Counted from the first letter of the stretch, positions 23,670-37,332 are shown. The stretch: DNA of 40,725 nt from Staphylococcus sp. NAM3COL9 (GCF_001431205.1 NZ_LGPC01000002.1:1-40725), one strand, 5' to 3'. Notes: generated from the letters alone by a model not told the origin. Translations and numbers: made by a program.

Positions 23670-24494
23670 TTAAGAAAATTTAGTTAAACTGTTGCCTTTC
23701 TCCACTTTAAATTCCTGATTGTATTCATCTACATCAGATAATCTAACTAAGGAAGTATAATCTTCAATTAATCTTTGTTTAACTTCTTTTGATTCTACTA
23801 GTACCGATACCCCTTTCACATGTGCTTTAAACTCGTTCATTAAATTCATCACACCATTGATGGATCCTCCTGCGCGCATAAAATCATCTACTACAAGGAC
23901 ATTGGAATTCTCTGGTAACGTTCTCTTAGATAACACCATTGTTTCAATTTTTCGAGAAGACCCTGACACATAATTGATAGATACCGTAGAACCTTCAGTC
24001 ACTTTGTTATCTTTTCGAATGACAACTACTGGTAAATTCAATACGTTAGCTACTGAGTTGGCAAGAGAGATACCTTTCGTAGCAATCGTAACGATTGCAT
24101 CTAATTCTTCATCCATATAAAGTGTAGCAATCAGTTTCCCGACACGGTTAAGTAATGTCGGGTCTCCCATTAAATCAGACAAGAATAAATATCCTCCTGG
24201 TAGCAAACGATTCTTCTCTTGGAGTTGTGCGATAACGTCATCAATGACTTCACTCGCTTCTTCTTTACTCATTTCAGGTTTATACGTTACACCGCCACTG
24301 GCACCAGCTGTGGTAATTACTGTCCCTAATTTTTCTTTTTGGAACGTGGTTTTAATAATTTGAACATCTTCACTTATAGATGATTTCGCTTGTTTAAATT
24401 TTTGTACGAAATAAGTTAATGGTATCAATTTATTAGGGTTATTCATCAAGTATTGTGTCATATAAACAATTCGTTCGCTTCTTTTATAGCGCAT
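23670..24494 (-). CDS. purR: Purine operon repressor PurR
   Basis: Represses purine synthesis and transport genes; PRPP relieves DNA binding. The 274 residues comprise an N-terminal winged helix (about 1-75) and a catalytically inactive phosphoribosyltransferase domain with the PRPP motif VLVVDDFMRAGG (199-210). In S. aureus PurR also affects virulence genes. The ATG at 24494 follows AGAAGGGATG, which overlaps the space after the ispE stop 18 bases upstream. The PRPP it senses is made by Prs, encoded 3 kb away. Confidence 0.97.
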   Translation of the reverse strand: MRYKRSERIVYMTQYLMNNPNKLIPLTYFVQKFKQAKSSISEDVQIIKTTFQKEKLGTVITTAGASGGVTYKPEMSKEEASEVIDDVIAQLQEKNRLLPGGYLFLSDLMGDPTLLNRVGKLIATLYMDEELDAIVTIATKGISLANSVANVLNLPVVVIRKDNKVTEGSTVSINYVSGSSRKIETMVLSKRTLPENSNVLVVDDFMRAGGSINGVMNLMNEFKAHVKGVSVLVESKEVKQRLIEDYTSLVRLSDVDEYNQEFKVEKGNSLTKFS

Positions 24495-24512
24495 TTAACT
24501 CATCCCTTCTCA

Positions 24513-25361
24513 CTAGCCTAATAATCTTACTATATACACTTCATTACAACAGCCATTGACTGCATTGTAAACATGTCTTGCCTGGCGTTCTTTTTGTGTT
24601 AGTCCATAAACAGACGGGCCACTTCCACTCATAACAGCACCATCCGCACCATTTTCTAACATATTTTCTTTTATTTTTAAAATCTCAGTATGCATCTTAC
24701 TTGAGACAGGTTCCAATCGGTTTGAAAGACTTTTACAAAGTAATTCATAATCTCCTGAAATCAAAGCTGATTTACAAGTTGTCGTATCCACATGATGTGA
24801 CTTATTTAAGTCTAATTTTTTGAAGATACTCGGAGAAGATATTCCTAAATTTGGTTTTGCCACAACAACCCATGCTGATGGAGGTTTATTCAGAAACGTA
24901 ATATGTTCACCTTTACCTCTGCATAATGCTGTTTTACCAAAAATACAAAAAGGGATATCTGTACCTATCTTAATACCGAGCTCACACAACTCATTTAACG
25001 GTCTATTTAGCTCATACAGGCGATTCATCCCTCTCATCGTAGCTGCAGCGTCAGTAGAGCCTCCTGCAAGCCCTGCTGACACCGGTATGTTCTTATCTAT
25101 AGTGATTGTGATACCTTGCTTTAGATTATAAGTTCTTTTCATTAATTCTGCAGCTTTATACGCTAAGTTTTTATTATCGGAGGGAACGTAAGTTTGCTCT
25201 ACATCAACAACTATTTTTTTGTCGTTGCGTAGTTCAAATGACAAGCGATCATTTAAATCAATCGTTGTCATAATCATTTCAACTTCATGAAAACCATCAT
25301 CTCGTTTAAAGAGTGTATCCAGCGTTAAATTAATCTTTGCTGGAGCTGTTTCATAAATCAT
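24513..25361 (-). CDS. ispE: 4-diphosphocytidyl-2-C-methyl-D-erythritol kinase-like protein IspE
   Basis: A GHMP-family kinase of 282 residues with K9, the ATP loop [15 protein letters not shown] (93-107) and the conserved acidic D135. In most bacteria IspE works in the non-mevalonate isoprenoid pathway. Staphylococci use the mevalonate pathway, so its true role here is doubtful although the gene is retained. The frame opens 16 codons earlier at 25409, but the ATG at 25361 follows AGAGGGTGG and gives the length remembered for S. aureus. The last ten residues also match. It leads into purR. Confidence 0.92.
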   Translation of the reverse strand: MIYETAPAKINLTLDTLFKRDDGFHEVEMIMTTIDLNDRLSFELRNDKKIVVDVEQTYVPSDNKNLAYKAAELMKRTYNLKQGITITIDKNIPVSAGLAGGSTDAAATMRGMNRLYELNRPLNELCELGIKIGTDIPFCIFGKTALCRGKGEHITFLNKPPSAWVVVAKPNLGISSPSIFKKLDLNKSHHVDTTTCKSALISGDYELLCKSLSNRLEPVSSKMHTEILKIKENMLENGADGAVMSGSGPSVYGLTQKERQARHVYNAVNGCCNEVYIVRLLG

Positions 25362-25572
25362 ATTCCCACCCTCTTCCAATTCGATATGGTAATAAAATGA
25401 TTTTAACATATTGTTATAGTTGAATTGCCTGTTTTTAAAAACTATTTTTCGATATTTTGATAAATATACATTTAACTATATTAGACAATAAATCATTTCT
25501 TAATTTACTATTCTACAATATAGTGCGCCTCTATTAAAATTATATCCATCTCACACATTATAAATTGTGACA

Positions 25573-25614
25573 CAGAAAAAGGTATGTTGGCGAAGTTACA
25601 CCAACATACCTTTT
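25573..25614 (-). terminator. Terminator of veg
   Basis: Stem GGTATGTTGG / CCAACATACC extended by AAAA/TTTT pairs (25577-25590 with 25601-25614), ten-base loop, minus strand ending CCTTTTTCTG. Symmetric enough to work in both directions. Confidence 0.92.
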
Positions 25615-25693
25615 CATTTAATGATCTTAATATTAAAGTTTAAATTAAAAAGTATGACTCCTAAGAGACAAACTTTATTTAAATCACTTTTAT

Positions 25694-25957
25694 TTAGTGT
25701 GCAATTGCTTCTTGCTGATTATCATCTTCAAAAGAAACTTGTACGTTTTCAGTTAAAACGTCAGCGTATGTATAAGATACACGCTCAAAGTTGTAAATTT
25801 CTTGATCTAGCTCAACAATGAAAACAGAAGGGTACGTTTCTTTTAACACACCACTACGCTCAATTGTTTTCTTACGACCACCATTCGCTTTAAGTACGAT
25901 TCGGTTTCCTAATTGACAATCAAGTGAATTTTTGATGTCTCCAATAGATTTTGGCAT
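25694..25957 (-). CDS. veg: Veg protein (DUF1021)
   Basis: A small 87-residue protein with the typical Veg opening ([20 protein letters not shown]) and the basic [13 protein letters not shown] segment, resembling a small RNA-binding beta barrel. In Bacillus it is very strongly transcribed and linked to biofilm matrix control through SinR; staphylococci lack that switch, so the role here is unknown. The ATG at 25957 follows GAGGTGGAG. It has two strong tandem promoters and a terminator, so it is a monocistronic, probably abundant transcript. Confidence 0.94.
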   Translation of the reverse strand: MPKSIGDIKNSLDCQLGNRIVLKANGGRKKTIERSGVLKETYPSVFIVELDQEIYNFERVSYTYADVLTENVQVSFEDDNQQEAIAH

Positions 25958-25982
25958 ATTGCTCCACCTCGCTACAAGTTGT

Positions 25983-26012
25983 ATAATAACACAAATCGCG
26001 CGATTTTGTCAA
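25983..26012 (-). promoter_or_regulatory. Proximal veg promoter with a palindrome filling the spacer
   Basis: Minus strand perfect -35 TTGACA (26007-26012), 18-base spacer, -10 TATTAT (25983-25988). The perfect palindrome AAATCGCGCGATTT (25993-26006) begins right after the -35 and covers 14 of the 18 spacer bases, which looks like an operator. Confidence 0.75.
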
Positions 26013-26023
26013 ACAAAACATCA

Positions 26024-26052
26024 ATTTTAGCAATGTAATTCAGGCTTGTCAA
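26024..26052 (-). promoter_or_regulatory. Distal veg promoter
   Basis: Minus strand perfect -35 TTGACA (26047-26052), 17-base spacer, -10 TAAAAT (26024-26029), starting five bases from the rsmA stop codon. Tandem with the proximal promoter. Confidence 0.8.
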
Positions 26053-26056
26053 TAAT

Positions 26057-26947
<891 letters not shown>

Positions 26948-26950
26948 TTA

Positions 26951-27499
26951 TCATTCACTTCCTTCATTATCACTTAACGCATTTCTAACATCTGCTTCAG
27001 TATAGCCAAACGCATTGAGCTTATTTATTAATTGTTTGCCATTAGAATGTCCTATATGTAGCTTACGCCCAAGTATTTCTCTTTTTCTGCGTGCATCTTT
27101 CCCAATTATTAATCCTAAATCAATTAACACTAATTTACTGATTGTTTCGTGTCCTTCTTCGAATGGTGTACTCACATTCATTAAGGCATCTTTAATATCT
27201 GCAAGTTGTGCATGTTCTACACCAATCTTGCCTCGTTTACTTTTGGCTTTTTCTCTGTCGATATATGCATGTTTTACGCCTGGTATATGTTTTTGTATTG
27301 TATTACGTATTTTATCACCCGGAAAATCAGGATCTGTTAATACAATTACACCTCTTGCTTCAAATGCCTGTGCGATAACACTTAACGTTTGTTCGTTAAT
27401 TGCACTCCCATTTGTTTCAATCGTATCACATTCTACTGCTCTTTTAACACGTTCCGTATCGTCTCTACCTTCTACTACAATAAATTCGTTAATCTTCAT
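26951..27499 (-). CDS. rnmV: Ribonuclease M5 (5S rRNA maturation)
   Basis: Toprim-fold endonuclease that cuts both strands of the 5S precursor stem, using L18 as a protein partner. The 182 residues show the Toprim acidic motifs: E10 in FIVVEGRDD and D56/D58 in LTDPDFPGD. The ATG at 27499 follows GAAAGGTG by nine bases. Upstream lies a long hairpin with a U-run (27545-27626) and no clear promoter after it, so rnmV may depend on readthrough from tatD. Two 5S genes, likely substrates, are in this same window. Confidence 0.96.
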   Translation of the reverse strand: MKINEFIVVEGRDDTERVKRAVECDTIETNGSAINEQTLSVIAQAFEARGVIVLTDPDFPGDKIRNTIQKHIPGVKHAYIDREKAKSKRGKIGVEHAQLADIKDALMNVSTPFEEGHETISKLVLIDLGLIIGKDARRKREILGRKLHIGHSNGKQLINKLNAFGYTEADVRNALSDNEGSE

Positions 27500-27544
27500 T
27501 TATTGTTACACCTTTCATCACTTTAATTCGATTTTAGATAAAAA

Positions 27545-27626
27545 TAAAAAAGGTATCGTCGCAAATAATGGTTACCACTTAGCATTTACTCTATGAACTA
27601 AGCCCTATTTCAGACCGATACCTTTT
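27545..27626 (-). terminator. Long structured terminator or attenuator between tatD and rnmV
   Basis: The minus-strand RNA can form an outer 14-bp stem, AAAAAGGUAUCG-UC with GACGAUACCUUUUU (one bulged G), followed by UUUUUUAUUUUU. Its long loop folds further: AAAUA/UAUUU, GG/CC, then GCUUAG/CUAAGU closing a 15-base loop. It starts about ten bases past the tatD stop. It may simply end tatD, or gate rnmV. Confidence 0.65.
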
Positions 27627-27636
27627 TGTAATGTGT

Positions 27637-28410
27637 CTATCCTTTTAATTTAAACAATCGTTCTGCATTTTCAGTTGTTTGCTTGCAAACTTCCTCATAG
27701 CTCACACCGCGTAATTCAGCAATTTGTTCTGCAACCAATGTCACACGGACAGGTTCATTTCTTTTGCCTCTATAAGGATGTGGTGATAAGAATGGTGCAT
27801 CCGTCTCAACTAATAATCGTTCAAATGGAACATGCTTTGCTACTTCTTTAGGTTGTTTCGCATTTTTAAAAGTGACTGGACCACCTAAAGATACATAGAA
27901 ATTCAATTTATTAATTACATCATCCGCAATTTCAGGAGAAGCGCTGAAACTGTGCATGATGCCGCCAATTTCTTCAGCATGTTCCTCTTTAAGAATATCT
28001 ATACAATCTTGCGTTGCTTCCCTATTGTGAATAATAATTGGTAAATTGACGCGTTTAGCCAGTGCGATTTGTTTTCTAAATAATGCTTGTTGCACATCTT
28101 TAGGTGATTTATCCCAATGATAATCTAATCCTGTTTCACCTATACCAATCACTTTAGGATGTTTTGCAAGTTTTTCTATCCACTCTAATCGTTCTTCTGT
28201 ACAATCAACCGCATCTACAGGGTGCCATCCAATAATGCCATAGATAAATTCATATTGGTCAATCAGTTCCATCGTACGCTCGACTGTTGGTGTATCAAAC
28301 CCAACAACAAACATTCGATCTACACCGTTGTCTCTTGCACGTGCAATGACCGCTTCTAAATCTTCATCATATTGTTCTGCATTTAAATGAACATGTGTAT
28401 CGATAAGCAT
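27637..28410 (-). CDS. tatD: TatD-family metal-dependent DNase
   Basis: Amidohydrolase-fold nuclease of 257 residues. All expected metal ligands are present: H6 and H8 (DTHVH), E92 in GETGLDYH, H128, H153 and D204 in ETDAPF. Relatives cut DNA 3' to 5' or trim D-Tyr-tRNA; the substrate here is not shown. The ATG at 28410 follows AAGGGAG by nine bases and lies 25 bases after metG. The metG-tatD-rnmV-rsmA order is standard in firmicutes. Confidence 0.94.
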   Translation of the reverse strand: MLIDTHVHLNAEQYDEDLEAVIARARDNGVDRMFVVGFDTPTVERTMELIDQYEFIYGIIGWHPVDAVDCTEERLEWIEKLAKHPKVIGIGETGLDYHWDKSPKDVQQALFRKQIALAKRVNLPIIIHNREATQDCIDILKEEHAEEIGGIMHSFSASPEIADDVINKLNFYVSLGGPVTFKNAKQPKEVAKHVPFERLLVETDAPFLSPHPYRGKRNEPVRVTLVAEQIAELRGVSYEEVCKQTTENAERLFKLKG

Positions 28411-28435
28411 ATTATATCGCTCCCTTAATTTGTGA

Positions 28436-30748
<2,313 letters not shown>

Positions 30749-31591
30749 TTAATTATTGGAGACCTCATGATAAATATCATATACTTCGCCAGTCTTCATA
30801 TGACGCATTTCAGCAACTTGTTTAATTGCAGCTTTAGGCTTCATATTTTCATTTATATAATAATTTACATGTGCTTGTATTGACATATCTTCAAACCATG
30901 ACGTATCCTCTTTAGCTATCGCACCTTCAATGACTACGACAAATTCACCTTTAGTTGGAATACGATTTTCATCAAGCTGATTTAGTAATTCTCCAACTTC
31001 TCCTGTGACAATTTGCTCAAACTTTTTAGTTAATTCTCTACCTAGTGAAACTTCTCTAGTTTCATCTACTTTTTGAATTGTTTTCAACGTCTCTTTGACA
31101 CGATGTGGAGATTCATAAATAATCAGAGTACTATCTTCAAACATACGTTGCTCTAAAATATCTAATTTTTGCTTTTCTTTTCGTGGCAAAAACCCTAAAA
31201 ATGTATAAGTAAATGAGGGTAATCCACTCGCCATGAGTGCCGTTAACCCAGCATTAGGACCTGGCACTGTTTCCACTCTAATATCACTTGCTCTCGCTGC
31301 AACAACAAGCTCGTAACCAGGATCGCTAATCAATGGCAATCCTGCATCTGATACAAGTGCTATGCTAACATCTTGCTGCAGTTGTTCTATTAGATAATCC
31401 GTTTGTTGTTCTTTATTGTGATCATGATAGGATTTCAGGGGGGCTTGAATATCATAATGTGCACATAACTTTTTAGTCACTCTTGTATCTTCACAAGCAA
31501 TCAAATCCACTGATCTTAAAATGTCTACAGCTCTATATGTAATATCTGCTAAATTCCCTATGGGTGTTCCTACTAAATATAGTGTCGCCAT
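30749..31591 (-). CDS. rsmI: 16S rRNA 2'-O-ribose C1402 methyltransferase RsmI
   Basis: SAM enzyme of the tetrapyrrole-methylase fold that methylates the ribose of C1402 in the 16S decoding site. The 280 residues show GTPIGNLADIT (8-18), EDTRVTKKL (about 34-42) and SDAGLPLISDPG, all family blocks. The ATG at 31591 follows GCGAGGG that is part of the end of the GIY-YIG gene three bases upstream, so they are cotranscribed. This yabB-yazA-yabC arrangement is the same as in Bacillus. Confidence 0.96.
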   Translation of the reverse strand: MATLYLVGTPIGNLADITYRAVDILRSVDLIACEDTRVTKKLCAHYDIQAPLKSYHDHNKEQQTDYLIEQLQQDVSIALVSDAGLPLISDPGYELVVAARASDIRVETVPGPNAGLTALMASGLPSFTYTFLGFLPRKEKQKLDILEQRMFEDSTLIIYESPHRVKETLKTIQKVDETREVSLGRELTKKFEQIVTGEVGELLNQLDENRIPTKGEFVVVIEGAIAKEDTSWFEDMSIQAHVNYYINENMKPKAAIKQVAEMRHMKTGEVYDIYHEVSNN

Positions 31592-31594
31592 GAG

Positions 31595-31843
31595 TTATCC
31601 CTCGCTTATTAATACTAATTTTTGTTGCCTAGAATAGGTTTTTATTTCATATTCTCGTTTTAAAGCTTCTGATTTCGTATCAAACATTTCTTGATAAACT
31701 AACTCTACCGGACGTCTTATTTTAGTATATTTGGCGCCTTGTCCTTTATTATGCTTTTCCACTCTTTTTTCTATGTCTTTTGCATAACCAGTATATAAAC
31801 TTCCATCTTTACACTTAACAATATATATATAATGTTTATCCAT
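31595..31843 (-). CDS. GIY-YIG domain protein (YazA family)
   Basis: An 82-residue protein that is only a GIY-YIG nuclease domain, with the two half-motifs YIV (7-9) and YTG (17-19), arginine R27 and a glutamate near E64. Single-domain members such as YazA/YhbQ have structure-specific nuclease activity in a few tested cases; no definite role is known. Its ATG at 31843 overlaps the end of the upstream methyltransferase by eight bases, with a weak GAGAG ribosome site, so translation is probably coupled. Confidence 0.9.
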   Translation of the reverse strand: MDKHYIYIVKCKDGSLYTGYAKDIEKRVEKHNKGQGAKYTKIRRPVELVYQEMFDTKSEALKREYEIKTYSRQQKLVLISEG

Positions 31844-32567
31844 AATATATTTCTCTCATTTCTTTAGTATACGTTCCATCATTATTATATATGTAAAATG
31901 GTGTTTGAATGTCTAGGCCTTGATTGCCACCTTTTCTACCTTCAACAACAATTGTTTGGGCCACTTTACCTTGCTTACTATAGATGAAATAAAGTTTCTT
32001 TGGTTCAATTTGGTATGCTCTCATATAGCTTAAGACATCCATAAGACGTTCCGCTCGATGTACTATCACAAAGCGCCCACCCTGTTTCAGTAAATGTCTT
32101 GCTTCAAAACAACAATCCTCTAATGTACACATGATCTCATGTCGTGCTATCTTATGTGCTTCTTTCTGATGTTGGAACGCTTGGTTCTCTTTAAAGTACG
32201 GCGGGTTACAAGTAATAAGACTATATTTTGCAGGACTAAACTGTTTGTGTGCCTCTTTCAAATCCATATGATGCATCTGAATTCTACTTTCTAAACGATT
32301 ATGTGCAATACTACGTTGAGCCATGTCTACGAGTTGTTGTTGTATTTCAATTCCATCTATAGCCTGCTGACCTTTATTAGAAAGTAATAATGGTATAACG
32401 CCATTACCAGAGCACAAATCCATGATTGTGTCCTGCTTTTTTACTTTTGTGAAATGTGCAAGTAGTAATGCATCTGTTGAAAAAGAAAACACATCATCAT
32501 TTTGAATAATTTCTAGTTTTTCTTTAATTAAATAATCTAACCTTTCATTTTCCATATGCATATTCAT
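31836..32567 (-). CDS. tRNA1(Val) adenine-N6 methyltransferase-like protein (YabB/TrmN6 family)
   Basis: SAM-dependent methyltransferase of about 243 residues with motif I DLCSGNGVIPLLL (50-62) and the N6-adenine catalytic motif NPPY (121-124) in ITCNPPYF. The E. coli relative methylates A37 of tRNA-Val; that specificity is inferred. The frame opens at TTG 32579, which is inside GGAGG's neighbourhood; ATGs at 32567, 32561 and 32555 are possible, five, eleven and seventeen bases from GGAGG. I take 32567, with 32561 close behind. A strong terminator's U-run touches this ribosome site. First gene of the run into rsmI. Confidence 0.88.
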   Translation of the reverse strand: MNMHMENERLDYLIKEKLEIIQNDDVFSFSTDALLLAHFTKVKKQDTIMDLCSGNGVIPLLLSNKGQQAIDGIEIQQQLVDMAQRSIAHNRLESRIQMHHMDLKEAHKQFSPAKYSLITCNPPYFKENQAFQHQKEAHKIARHEIMCTLEDCCFEARHLLKQGGRFVIVHRAERLMDVLSYMRAYQIEPKKLYFIYSKQGKVAQTIVVEGRKGGNQGLDIQTPFYIYNNDGTYTKEMREIYYG

Positions 32568-32577
32568 TATATCCTCC

Positions 32578-32632
32578 AAAAAAGGACGAGACTGCGATGC
32601 TTAATAACCAAGCCTATCGCTACATCTCATCC
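32578..32632 (-). terminator. Terminator or attenuator abutting the methyltransferase ribosome site
   Basis: Minus strand: GGAUGAGA pairs with UCUCGUCC (32625-32632 with 32584-32591), then GCGAU/AUCGC and GCUU/AAGC inside, followed by UUUUUU at 32578-32583. GGAGG follows directly (32573-32577). It lies about 50 bases past the yabA stop and ends holB-ricT-yabA, or controls reading into the next gene. Confidence 0.88.
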
Positions 32633-32680
32633 TCAATCACATTTCATCTATATTGTTTTATAGGCAATTTCATTTTTTAA

Positions 32681-33022
32681 TTATTCACTCAGCACTTCTA
32701 AACAAAATAAACAGTCGTCACCTTTTCTATGTTTTCCAAATAACTCACCATTACAAATATGAAAACCCTCTTTATAAAGCATAGCTAAATTATCTTTACT
32801 ACGAAGTGGTCGCTTATATTGTGCTTTATGACCACTTTCTACTTTTTTCGGTTTTTCTTCTTTATCTATTAAAGTTTTTAGATTTTCATTCTCTATTTGT
32901 AAGGCTACATTTTCTTCTATGAGTTCGACAGTAAGATTTTTCAAATTAACCATATCACCATTGATTTGATTAATATTTTCTTCTAAATGCGCTAACTTTT
33001 CAAATATCTCGCTTCGATTCAA
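32681..33022 (-). CDS. yabA: Replication initiation control protein YabA, TTG start
   Basis: Binds DnaA and the sliding clamp DnaN to limit initiation. The 113 residues form a leucine-rich coiled coil (about 1-53), a linker and a C-terminal zinc module with H88/C90, H98, C104 and C107. The start is TTG at 33022, 11 bases after AGGAGG; it gives [10 protein letters not shown], matching MDRNEIFEKI that I recall for S. aureus. No ATG lies near. It follows ricT by 15 bases; holB, the delta-prime gene, is in the same run, a replication theme. Confidence 0.94.
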   Translation of the reverse strand: MNRSEIFEKLAHLEENINQINGDMVNLKNLTVELIEENVALQIENENLKTLIDKEEKPKKVESGHKAQYKRPLRSKDNLAMLYKEGFHICNGELFGKHRKGDDCLFCLEVLSE

Positions 33023-33037
33023 TGTTGTAACGGCCTC

Positions 33038-33841
33038 CTAATTAAATGTTTCTAATTCTTCCATTTTATATTCTAGTGGTTGCTCTAAGCCTTCCACTTT
33101 AATTTGCATGGAAATGTCTAAAATATTTAAGCCTATCACTTTACCATTACCTTCTGGTGTTTCAATCGGATCACCAACATCAGGTAATTGTGCACGTGCT
33201 TCCTCATAATAATCATTTTCATACTTGAGACAACACATCAAACGTCCGCATGCTCCCGAAATTTTAGTTGGATTTAAAGATAAGTTCTGGTCCTTAGCCA
33301 TTTTTATAGATACTGGTTCAAAATCACCTAAAAATGTAGAACAACATAAAGAACGACCACATGGTCCAATGCCACCCAATAATTTTGCTTCGTCTCTAAC
33401 ACCTATTTGTCTTAATTCAATACGTGTTTTTAACTTCTGTGCCAACACTTTCACGAGTTTTCTAAAATCAACGCGTTCATCTGAAGTGAAATTAAATATT
33501 ACTTTTGATTTATCTAATGTGAATTCACAGTTAACCAAACGCATTTCTAATTGTTGTTGTTGAATTGTATCTTTACATAATTCTAAAGCTTCTTTGGCAG
33601 ATTGTTCATTTTGTTCATATCTGAATAAGTCTTCTTCAGTTGCAATACGTACGATTTCTTTTAATGGTAGCGTTACATCTTGATCCGCTACATTTAAAGC
33701 TTCGTATTTTACACGACCCATCTCTAAACCTCTTTTAGACTCTACTACTACCCAGTCTCCTACAGTTAAATTAAAGTGTTGAGGCGAATAATACTCCATT
33801 TTTCCTGACTTTTGAAAATCAATTCCTACTACATTTTGCAT
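33038..33841 (-). CDS. ricT: PSP1-domain protein RicT (YaaT)
   Basis: In Bacillus RicT forms a complex with RicA and RicF that carries iron-sulfur clusters and steers RNase Y toward operon-mRNA maturation; in S. aureus a role with RNase Y is also reported. The 267 residues contain the PSP1 region and the cysteine clusters C161, C166, C167 and C198, C203, C204 (GPCGRSLCC and CGRLMCC). The ATG at 33841 is two bases past the holB stop, with AAAGGGGTG at the end of holB. Confidence 0.94.
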   Translation of the reverse strand: MQNVVGIDFQKSGKMEYYSPQHFNLTVGDWVVVESKRGLEMGRVKYEALNVADQDVTLPLKEIVRIATEEDLFRYEQNEQSAKEALELCKDTIQQQQLEMRLVNCEFTLDKSKVIFNFTSDERVDFRKLVKVLAQKLKTRIELRQIGVRDEAKLLGGIGPCGRSLCCSTFLGDFEPVSIKMAKDQNLSLNPTKISGACGRLMCCLKYENDYYEEARAQLPDVGDPIETPEGNGKVIGLNILDISMQIKVEGLEQPLEYKMEELETFN

Positions 33842-33843
33842 AA

Positions 33844-34770
33844 CTAATTCACCCCTTTTATTACGATTTGCTCAAACACTAACGTTGGATTCACATTTTG
33901 ATTCAACTTTTTATGTGCTTCTGTTATTTGATCATACATCAAAATAATTTGATTATATGTTAGTTTTTTCGTATATTCTTGTACATCGCCTTGTAAATCT
34001 TGATATATCATATCATCAGTCATCCCTACTTTAGCATGCATAACATCTTGAAAGAAACCATTAACTGCAGCTAATGTGAGCATTTGTAGCCTTCTATTTT
34101 TAGCCTGTTTCAATAAATCTACAATAGCAATCAATGCCATAGGTCGATTTGTTAAAAGTAATTGGCACCATTTAATGATACTTTTACGTAGCGCCATTAA
34201 ATCTGCTTCTTCGTTAAGTGTAATTGCTGTTTCAATTTGCGTAGTATATGTACTTAATAATTCAGCTACTGGACGAGAAACATCACGGTCTACTAACCGA
34301 TTTATAAAATTAGCTTTATTAATAGGCTTAAAATAAACATGCTGACATCTCGAATGTATTGTGTCTAAGATTTGCTCAGGTTTCGTAGTTAATAAGATAG
34401 CGATGGTATTTTCAGGAGGTTCCTCTAAAAATTTCAAAATGCTATTTTCACCTTGAATTGTTAACTTTTCAAAGGATTCAATAATATATACTTTATAGTC
34501 TCCTTCAATTGGTAATTGATTCATATGATGTAATAATTGTTCTATTCGATCTTTCTTTATTGTAGTCTCTTCAGAGGATATATACATAAAATCAGGATGA
34601 TTAAATGTTTCTACCTTTAACTGACATTGATTATCCTGATTACATAAAATAAGTTTCGTAAAATCAATAGCGACTTGTTGCATTGTCTGACCATCATCAC
34701 CCTCAAATAAATAAGCATGTGACAATTTATTTGATTGATAGGCTTTCGTCAGTCTTTCTCGTTCATCCAT
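33844..34770 (-). CDS. holB: DNA polymerase III delta-prime subunit
   Basis: Clamp-loader subunit of AAA fold. The 308 residues start with SHAYLFEGDD, where the P-loop is degenerate (EGDDGQTMQQ, 23-32, no GKT), as expected for a non-ATPase delta-prime; EEPPENTIAILLTT lies near 116. The zinc-module cysteines found in many homologues are not complete (only C43 and C49). The ATG at 34770 is ten bases from AAAGGAG. A long hairpin with a U-run ends seven bases before this ribosome site. ricT and yabA follow. Confidence 0.93.
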   Translation of the reverse strand: MDERERLTKAYQSNKLSHAYLFEGDDGQTMQQVAIDFTKLILCNQDNQCQLKVETFNHPDFMYISSEETTIKKDRIEQLLHHMNQLPIEGDYKVYIIESFEKLTIQGENSILKFLEEPPENTIAILLTTKPEQILDTIHSRCQHVYFKPINKANFINRLVDRDVSRPVAELLSTYTTQIETAITLNEEADLMALRKSIIKWCQLLLTNRPMALIAIVDLLKQAKNRRLQMLTLAAVNGFFQDVMHAKVGMTDDMIYQDLQGDVQEYTKKLTYNQIILMYDQITEAHKKLNQNVNPTLVFEQIVIKGVN

Positions 34771-34791
34771 TATAAAGTTACTCCTTTATAT

Positions 34792-34900
34792 AAAAAGGCT
34801 GCTTATATATAGTTACTCTACAAAAAACATTCTAAAAGATCACCATAGGTACATCTCTTTAGCTAAAATGTAATTTGAGAGGCTACTATATTAAGCAACC
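34792..34900 (-). terminator. Long-range hairpin with U-run between pstA and holB
   Basis: The minus-strand RNA pairs GGUUGCUUA-AUAUAGU (34885-34900) with ACUAUAU-A-UAAGCAGCC (34798-34814), 16 bp with one bulged A and a G-U pair, followed by UUUUUAUAUAAAGGAG. The loop of about 70 bases holds weaker pairs such as UACAU/AUGUA. The structure starts seven bases past the pstA stop. It may end pstA or gate holB. Confidence 0.6.
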
Positions 34901-34906
34901 ATGATT

Positions 34907-35257
<351 letters not shown>

Positions 35258-35262
35258 TTATA

Positions 35263-37225
<1,963 letters not shown>

Positions 37226-37311
37226 AAGTATCCTCGCTTTTCAAGCAATAATTTCAGTTCTTATAGTTCATTATATTTTAACATATAGTATACTACATTT
37301 CGTTTGGAAAA

Positions 37312-37332
37312 TTAGAGCCACTTATGCTCTAA
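37312..37332 (-). repeat. Inverted repeat TTAGAGC/GCTCTAA upstream of the decarboxylase
   Basis: Perfect 7-bp arms (37312-37318 and 37326-37332) with a seven-base loop. On the minus strand it is followed by TTTTCC, so it could be a weak second terminator after the rRNA operon, or an operator for the decarboxylase gene. Confidence 0.5.

Noticed and set aside
23652..23700. GTTTAA upstream of yabJ as a sigma-B -35 box
   Set aside because: The bases 12-15 further on read AGGAGC or GAGCGA, not GGGTAT. The hexamer is explained by the last codons of purR.
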